DNA of 56,728 nucleotides from CAZCZU01 sp964503475 (lineage in GTDB: Bacteria > Pseudomonadota > Zetaproteobacteria > Mariprofundales > Mariprofundaceae). The notes beneath the pieces are model-generated. The model made no database searches, was not told the origin of the DNA, and saw nothing but the letters and a program-made list of their open reading frames with translations. A program made the position numbers and the translations under genes. The stretch covers positions 1-56,728 of the forward strand of contig CAZCZU010000015.1 of NCBI GenBank assembly GCA_964503475.1, read 5' to 3'. The stretch's first letter is position 1, and the number at the start of each line of letters is the position of its first letter. Below are positions 51,763 through 56,728 of the stretch, one piece after another.

Positions 51763-52835
51763 GCAGAGCCCGTCGTTCCTTCAGGGATATCGAGCAGATC
51801 ACCTACAGCCTGCTGGGGCTGATTCCCTATATGCTGGCGACCTATATTGCCGTCCAGCGCGAAGCCTCCCTGCCCGAGATCGTACTGGCGATGGCAGCGG
51901 CAGCTCTGATCTCCCATCTGCTGGGCTACGCATTTATGCACAAGTTCGGCGTGCAGCTGGAGCAGGTTCGTGACGAAACGGCCCGGGCTGCCACAGCCCG
52001 GAAAAAAGAGCGGATTGAGGTGCCCAAAGAGGCACCGAGCGAACTGGTCGATCTGGTCCGGAATTTCAATGTCACCGTCTCGGAGCTGGCAACCTACGAT
52101 CGCAACTATCGGCAGGTGATCACCCGTATGATGCTCTATGCCCAGGATATCGAGGATTATCAGCGCAAACTGACCGACGAGGCGCTGATGCGGCAGCATC
52201 TGAGCCGTTACCTGAACAGCGGCCTGGTTGAGCAGATGATGCATTCCGATCGTCAAACCCTGCTGCAGAATCGCGAGGCCGAGGTCAGCGTCCTGTTTGC
52301 CGATATTCGCTCCTTTACCACCATCTCCGAACGGATGCCGCCCGAGAAGGTGGTAGCCATGCTGAACGAATATTTCGAAGCGATGACGGCTGTGGTGTTC
52401 GCCTATGACGGAGTGCTCGACAAGTTTGTCGGCGATGAGCTGATGGCGGTATTCGGACTGACCGATCATGACGATCGCGGCGCTACGGCCGCCGTGCACG
52501 CCGCCATGGCCATGCAGGAGACGGTGACGATGCTGATGGCCCAGTTCAGGGAGCGGGGGTTGCCGACGTTCGAGGTGGGGATCGGCATCAATACCGGCGA
52601 GGTGGTGGTCGGCAATGTCGGTTCCAAGAATCGCATGGATTACACGGTGATCGGTGATGTGGTCAATGTGGCGGCCCGGCTGGAGCAGAGTGCGAAGGGG
52701 AGTACGACGGTGATCGGTGAACGAACACGTGAGTTGTGTGGTCCGGGCGTGCGCAGCGAACTCCAGGGGGAGATCCGGGTGCGTAACCGGGAGCGGCCGG
52801 TGCGCTGTTTCAAGGTGATGGCCATCGAGGATTAG
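51759..52835 (+). CDS. Membrane-bound class III adenylate/guanylate cyclase
   Basis: 358 residues. Two N-terminal membrane helices (about 14-33 and 38-58), a helical linker of about 100 residues, then the cyclase domain. Metal-binding Asp182 (LFADIRSFT) and Asp226 (DKFVGDELMAVFG) are present, as are the transition-state Asn303 and Arg307 (VVNVAARLE). Lys222 and Thr296 at the base-reading positions favour ATP over GTP, so cAMP is the likely product. The GTG start overlaps the PilZ gene. No recognised periplasmic sensor domain is present. Confidence 0.9.
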   Translation: MSRARRSFRDIEQITYSLLGLIPYMLATYIAVQREASLPEIVLAMAAAALISHLLGYAFMHKFGVQLEQVRDETARAATARKKERIEVPKEAPSELVDLVRNFNVTVSELATYDRNYRQVITRMMLYAQDIEDYQRKLTDEALMRQHLSRYLNSGLVEQMMHSDRQTLLQNREAEVSVLFADIRSFTTISERMPPEKVVAMLNEYFEAMTAVVFAYDGVLDKFVGDELMAVFGLTDHDDRGATAAVHAAMAMQETVTMLMAQFRERGLPTFEVGIGINTGEVVVGNVGSKNRMDYTVIGDVVNVAARLEQSAKGSTTVIGERTRELCGPGVRSELQGEIRVRNRERPVRCFKVMAIED

Positions 52836-52861
52836 CCAGGGTGCTGCATGGCTGCCGTATC

Positions 52862-52873
52862 TCTGCCATAATC
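52862..52873 (+). promoter_or_regulatory. Candidate extended -10 promoter, shared leader copy 2
   Basis: Same TCTGCCATAATC as at 51341-51352, here 33 bases before the second PilZ gene and after the cyclase stop. TTTTGGGGGG follows before the GTG. Confidence 0.45.
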
Positions 52874-52905
52874 GATGCTGTTGAGCGTGTTTTGGGGGGT
52901 AGCAA

Positions 52906-53247
52906 GTGAAGGAGCATCGTGAATTTGAACGCCATCCGCTGGACCTGGCCGTGGAGGTGTTTGAAACCGAAAAGGGCAAGGCCATTGAGCAGACTTATTT
53001 GAGAAATATCTCGGGTGGCGGAGCCTGTTTTCTGAGTAGTCATCCGGAACTCTATACACCGGGCCAGGAGATCGTGCTGGAGATGCACCTGCCGGTGACC
53101 GCAGGTCAGGAGGCCTTGATGCAGGGGCGGGCGACCGTGATCTGGGTCGGTGAGCCCGATGGCGACGATGGCGGAAAAAACCGCATCGGTGTGTCGATGA
53201 TCCAGCTTGTCTCGGTCGGCCTGCAGGAAGGCGCTCCCATCGTCTGA
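52906..53247 (+). CDS. Second small PilZ-domain protein
   Basis: 113 residues. REFER (RxxxR) near residue 5 and N-I-S-G-G-G (NxSxxG) near residue 35, then FLSSHPELYTPGQEIVLEMHLP. It is a clear paralogue of the protein at 51382-51762, of similar length and with the same start type and leader. It follows the cyclase by 70 bases. c-di-GMP binding is likely from the motifs; the target is unknown. Confidence 0.87.
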   Translation: MKEHREFERHPLDLAVEVFETEKGKAIEQTYLRNISGGGACFLSSHPELYTPGQEIVLEMHLPVTAGQEALMQGRATVIWVGEPDGDDGGKNRIGVSMIQLVSVGLQEGAPIV

Positions 53248-53260
53248 TTTTCTCCGCTTC

Positions 53261-54388
53261 TCAATCGCCCCCGTCAGGGCGTAACCGGAGCAGTTTCCAC
53301 AGCGAACGCGTATCGAAGATGTGTTCGATTGCCATTCCGGCTGCATCGGCCAGTTGCTGCCACTCGCGGCGTGTGCGTTCGCGCCCCTTGGTGCCCATCA
53401 GCATCTGCATGTCGAACGCGGTCAGCATCAGGCTTTCACCTTGTTCGGCCAGCACGGCTTCTGCAAGGATGATATCGGTCCGGTAAGTCCCGGCAGCCGT
53501 GGCGATGTTCTGCAACATGCGGGCGGCATCGCCATCACCCAGCCCGTGCAATACGGCCGCCAGCAGATAGACATCCTTGCCGCTTTCGGCGGCAGGCACC
53601 GCTTCCAGGCCGTCACCGGCGACAAATTCGATGCGTTCCAGAACGGAGGAGTCCACTTTTCCCTGCCAGAAATGGCGTGCCTCCTCGATCACTTGCGGCC
53701 GGTCGAAGACCACGGCCCAGAGCTTTGGATTGGCCTTGAGGATGGTGATGCTCTTGGCCCCCTTGGAGCCGCCGACATCGATCAGGCGTGTGTAGCGCCC
53801 CCAGTCGAAGTCGGTGAGGAAGGTGTCGCCGATCAGGGCCTCGGTGCTGTCCATGGCGCGGGCAAAGAGGCTTTCGAATTCAGGGTGATGATCCATGTGA
53901 TCGAACAGCTCGCTGCCGTGCACGCGGGCAAAGGGGACTTCGCCTTGCCGGATGCCGTTCTCCAGCTCCTCGGTCCACGGGCGGGTCATCTCCGGCGAGT
54001 TGTGCATCAGGATCATGGGCCGCACACACTGCGGGTGGTGCTCATTGAGAAATTCCGAGGTTTTGTTGTTGGCGATATAGCCTTTCTCCGGCTCCGCAAA
54101 GATGCCCATCGAGATCAGCATACGCAGCAGCCGGTAGAGGGCATCCGGATCGCACCCTGCCTTGGTGGCCAGATCGGCAATGCCGAGCTCCTGCTTGCCC
54201 AGCAGGGTGGCAAGATCGAGGCGGGCCGCCACATAGAGCACGCGCGACTGCCAGAAGAGCGAGCCGATCTGGATCAGGCGCATGGGCGGGGGTGTGATTT
54301 TGTCCGGCAGGCTTTGTATGGCTCCGGCAAAAGCGAGCGCTTTCTGGAATGCCTTGACGGCCAGGCGGTTGCGGGAAAATGAGCTCAT
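53261..54388 (-). CDS. SAM-dependent O-methyltransferase (HIOMT type)
   Basis: 375 residues. An N-terminal winged-helix dimerisation part (LDLATLLGKQELGIADLATKAGCDPDALYRLLRML) is followed by a Rossmann methyltransferase domain with the SAM motif LIDVGGSKG and a late DIILAEAVLAEQGES. This is the layout of small-molecule O-methyltransferases such as hydroxyneurosporene or acetylserotonin methyltransferases. The substrate is unknown. Its start overlaps the upstream TetR gene by four bases. Confidence 0.85.
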   Translation of the reverse strand: MSSFSRNRLAVKAFQKALAFAGAIQSLPDKITPPPMRLIQIGSLFWQSRVLYVAARLDLATLLGKQELGIADLATKAGCDPDALYRLLRMLISMGIFAEPEKGYIANNKTSEFLNEHHPQCVRPMILMHNSPEMTRPWTEELENGIRQGEVPFARVHGSELFDHMDHHPEFESLFARAMDSTEALIGDTFLTDFDWGRYTRLIDVGGSKGAKSITILKANPKLWAVVFDRPQVIEEARHFWQGKVDSSVLERIEFVAGDGLEAVPAAESGKDVYLLAAVLHGLGDGDAARMLQNIATAAGTYRTDIILAEAVLAEQGESLMLTAFDMQMLMGTKGRERTRREWQQLADAAGMAIEHIFDTRSLWKLLRLRPDGGD

Positions 54389-55032
54389 GATGTTTTCTCC
54401 TGATTGTTCTCGTGATCGGGGGTGATGCCGCGCGAGAGGATGCGGGCATAGAACTGCGACAGTTCGGCAAAGAAAGCCTCGTCGATCGGTCGCTCGAACT
54501 GGCGGCCAAGGAAGTCGCGGATCAGCATCGGCATCATCGACATGCTGACCACGGCGATGCGCAGCAGTTCCGGATCGATGTCGTCGGCGATGAGCCCCTT
54601 TGCCTGCAGCCGTTTCGTCCAGGCCAGGCCCGATTTGCGGCCACGCTCCAGCACCGTTTCGCAGAGGAAGCGTGCACCCGGTGCATGGGTCGAGTTGAGC
54701 GTCTTCATGATCAGCATCGGAAATTTGGGGTGCAGCAGGGCCGCACGGTAGTACATGCGAAAGAAAGACTCGAAGTCTTCCGGTGTCTCCTCCTTCTGCG
54801 TTTGCATGTTGTCGATCAGCGGTTGCAGCCAGTGGCGCAGTACCTCCTCGAACAACCCCTCCTTGTTGCCGAAGTAGTAGTAGATCATCGACATGTTGCT
54901 ATCGGCCATCGAGGCCACCCGGCGCATGGATACGTCGTGGTAATCCTCTTCCAGAAAACAGTGCAGTGCGGCATCGAGCAGGCGTTGCCTGACATCGGAT
55001 GGTGGGGTGACGGATGGTTCGCTTTTGCTCAT
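54385..55032 (-). CDS. TetR-family transcriptional regulator
   Basis: 215 residues. The N-terminal helix-turn-helix matches TetR (LLDAALHCFLEEDYHDVSMRRVASMADSNMSMIYYYFGNKEGLF), with a helical ligand domain behind. The ATG at 55032 has GAGGTAGCC upstream on the minus strand. The frame is open for another 240 codons upstream but that part reads antisense to the hydrolase. It probably controls itself and the methyltransferase. Confidence 0.9.
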   Translation of the reverse strand: MSKSEPSVTPPSDVRQRLLDAALHCFLEEDYHDVSMRRVASMADSNMSMIYYYFGNKEGLFEEVLRHWLQPLIDNMQTQKEETPEDFESFFRMYYRAALLHPKFPMLIMKTLNSTHAPGARFLCETVLERGRKSGLAWTKRLQAKGLIADDIDPELLRIAVVSMSMMPMLIRDFLGRQFERPIDEAFFAELSQFYARILSRGITPDHENNQEKTS

Positions 55033-55200
55033 GGCTACCTCGCATGCATGGCCTGGATGAGAGCGTAGACAAGCGGCGGCTTGATGCGAAATCCTTTCGT
55101 TGATCGAAAGGGGCTTATTGATCAGTCGTTCGACAAAGCGGCCTGTCGAATGGCATCGTATGGCATGGATATTCGGATGCATGATCGCGAGGGCCGGAGG

Positions 55201-55821
55201 ATGCAGGTGCTGTTCGTGCATGGCATGGGGCGCTCGCCCATCTCCGGCTGGCCGATGCTGCGACGGCTGCGGCATGCCGGCCTTGAAACCGCCACCTTCG
55301 GCTACATGACCAGCCTGCAGGCGTTCGATACGATCAGGGATCGTCTGCTCACTCGTATTGAGCGCATCGCCGAAGGTGGTGACTATGTCGTGATCGGCCA
55401 TTCGCTGGGCGGCGTGCTGCTGCGCGGTGCCCTGCAGCAGATGGCTCCGGGCATACGGCTGCCGCGACACCTTTTCCTGCTCGGCTCTCCCGTGCAGCCG
55501 GCACGCCTGGCCCGCATGCTGGGCCAGCAGCCCATCTACCGCTGGATGACCGGCGATTGCGGCCAGTTGCTCGGCTCGGAGTCGCGCATGGCAGCGATCG
55601 GCCCGCCTCCGGTACCGACCACGGCCATTGCCGGAGTAAAGGGGATTGCCTGGCAGCGGAGCCCTTTTGCCGGAGAGGCCAACGATGGTGTCGTAGCGCT
55701 CTCCGAGGTGCAGGCAGCCTGGCAGGAGGATCGGGTCGAGATCGATGCCATGCATACGTGGCTACCCGCCAGCGGCGATGTCGCCACGATCGTGCTGGAT
55801 CGTATTGCCCGCATAGATTGA
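55201..55821 (+). CDS. Alpha/beta-hydrolase, lipase-like
   Basis: 206 residues from the ATG at 55201, which has AGGG seven bases upstream. It starts MQVLFVHGMGRSPISGWPML, has the nucleophile elbow GHSLGGVLLRG and a late candidate catalytic His (DAMHTWLP). Other in-frame starts (ATG at 55084, 55150, 55165, 55177) add up to 39 residues without family character. It is divergent from TetR. The substrate is unknown. Confidence 0.8.
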   Translation: MQVLFVHGMGRSPISGWPMLRRLRHAGLETATFGYMTSLQAFDTIRDRLLTRIERIAEGGDYVVIGHSLGGVLLRGALQQMAPGIRLPRHLFLLGSPVQPARLARMLGQQPIYRWMTGDCGQLLGSESRMAAIGPPPVPTTAIAGVKGIAWQRSPFAGEANDGVVALSEVQAAWQEDRVEIDAMHTWLPASGDVATIVLDRIARID

Positions 55822-55892
55822 AATGAAATCAATGGTTTACGAAGCCGATTTGGCAGGGATGATTGAGGCTCAAATCTGTATTGGGGAATGGC

Positions 55893-56612
55893 ATGCCAGC
55901 AAAGCCGGTGAGTGAAGAGATAACTCAGACGGTATCCCCTCGCCAGTGGATCAGGCTGGTCGTGGCGTACCTGCTGATTCCGTTGCTTCTGTTGGGTTGC
56001 GGTGGGGACTTCGGCTGGTGGCAGGCGTGGCTCTATGCTGTGCTGATCATGGCCGCTGGCCCCGGTGGGCGCATGTGGGCGGAACGACGCCATCCCGGCT
56101 TAACAGCCGAAAGACAGAATATGGAAAGTGTCCAGAACGCAAAAGCCTGGGACAAAGTGCTCGCTCCACTGATGGCGGTGAGTCTCGTGTTTCCCATGGT
56201 CATCGTGGCAGGGCTGGATCACCGCTATGGCTGGTCTCCCGAATTTCCGCTATGGCTCATCGCGTCCGGCTTCATTTTGATCGCGCTTGGATATGCTTTC
56301 GCCGCATGGGCCGTGGCAGAGAACCGCTTTTTCTCCAGCGTGGTGCGCATTCAGACGGATCGGGGGCATGTGGTGTGCGACAGCGGCCCGTACCGCCTGG
56401 TGCGGCATCCGGGATATGCCGGCAATGTTGTTGCACTGTTCGGTATCGTTCTTGCCCTGGGCTCGGTATGGGCACTGATTCCTGCGGCGGTGGCATCCAT
56501 CATCGCCGTGATCAGAACCCAGCTTGAAGACCGAACTCTGCAGGAAGAGTTGCCGGGCTATCGCGACTATGCACGACGCGTGCGCTATCGCTTAATTCCC
56601 GGAATATACTGA
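55893..56612 (+). CDS. Isoprenylcysteine methyltransferase-like membrane protein
   Basis: 239 residues, about five membrane helices, with the ICMT/PEMT-family SAM region GPYRLVRHPGYAGNVVALFG and the C-terminal LEDRTLQEELPGYRDYARRV. In bacteria such proteins methylate small or membrane substrates that are mostly unknown. I start at the ATG at 55893 (GGGGA about six bases upstream); a TTG at 55863 is in frame. Confidence 0.85.
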   Translation: MPAKPVSEEITQTVSPRQWIRLVVAYLLIPLLLLGCGGDFGWWQAWLYAVLIMAAGPGGRMWAERRHPGLTAERQNMESVQNAKAWDKVLAPLMAVSLVFPMVIVAGLDHRYGWSPEFPLWLIASGFILIALGYAFAAWAVAENRFFSSVVRIQTDRGHVVCDSGPYRLVRHPGYAGNVVALFGIVLALGSVWALIPAAVASIIAVIRTQLEDRTLQEELPGYRDYARRVRYRLIPGIY

Positions 56613-56684
56613 GAGACCTGAATGGGTGGATGCCTCGGATCAGTGGTTGAGGTCCGCCAGAAGCAGTCGTTCGGAATTAAGTAT

Positions 56685-56728
56685 TGTGAATCGACCCGGT
56701 TTTCACGGACACTCTGATTAAGGGACAC
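56685..56728. mobile_element. Probable end of an insertion sequence at the window edge
   Basis: The last 44 bases begin TGTGAATCGACCCGG and continue TTTTCACGGACACTC, which resembles the terminal inverted repeat of IS3-family elements. The transposase would lie beyond the window. The 72 bases between it and the last gene show nothing recognisable. Confidence 0.4.

Noticed and set aside
55033..55755. N-terminal extension of the TetR gene
   Set aside because: The extension is antisense to the hydrolase and low in protein-like character; a good ATG with ribosome site gives a normal TetR at 55032.

Overview
The window is a compact stretch of proteobacterial chromosome, GC-rich by eye, with genes mostly in short-spaced or overlapping runs. 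Gene order supports a Gram-negative with an outer membrane and type IV pili: yfgM-bamB-der, ratA-rnfH, lpoA/rsmI-yraN-gmhA-dolP, rpmF-plsX-fabHDG-acpP-fabF, recA-recX-alaS and pilT-pilU. These are orders known from Gammaproteobacteria and relatives. I cannot fix the lineage further from the sequence alone; a gammaproteobacterium or a neighbouring class such as Zetaproteobacteria would fit.

Layout. 1-13.8 kb: the tail of a receiver-domain protein, then carB-greA, two membrane proteins, yfgM-bamB-der-ratA-rnfH, a DegQ-type periplasmic protease, and an overlapping glutaredoxin-TlpA-ligA run. 13.9-17.6 kb: tRNA-Gln(CTG), a hotdog thioesterase on the minus strand and aconitase A. 17.6-18.65 kb: an AT-richer island with two divergent unknown genes, flanked by inverted hairpin-like repeats. 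18.7-25.5 kb: lpoA divergent from rsmI, a frameshifted yraN, gmhA/diaA, a 47-residue membrane protein, dolP, heptose adenylyltransferase, pdxB and orn. 25.5-29.6 kb: two full copies and one decayed copy of a large PilZ-like gene, plus a stray duplicate of the 3' end of orn. 29.7-37.8 kb: the yceD-rpmF-fatty-acid operon running on into pabB and a HIT protein. 37.8-42.2 kb (minus): three PilT/PilU-type ATPases and apbE. 42.3-51.3 kb: erpA, an ABC exporter pair, rlmE, thpR, recA-recX-alaS and rmuC. 51.3-53.2 kb: a small PilZ protein, a membrane class III nucleotide cyclase and a second small PilZ protein. 53.3-56.6 kb: a TetR/methyltransferase pair, a hydrolase and an ICMT-like membrane methyltransferase. 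A probable insertion-sequence end lies at the right edge.

Most of the window is housekeeping: envelope assembly, fatty-acid synthesis, DNA repair and translation. The unusual theme is cyclic-dinucleotide signalling. Four PilZ or PilZ-like proteins, one PilZ-like pseudogene, Orn (the enzyme that clears pGpG, the c-di-GMP breakdown product), a class III cyclase bracketed by PilZ genes, and three pilus retraction ATPases all lie within about 28 kb. The best leads are the PilZ-cyclase-PilZ cassette and the rearranged orn/PilZ locus.
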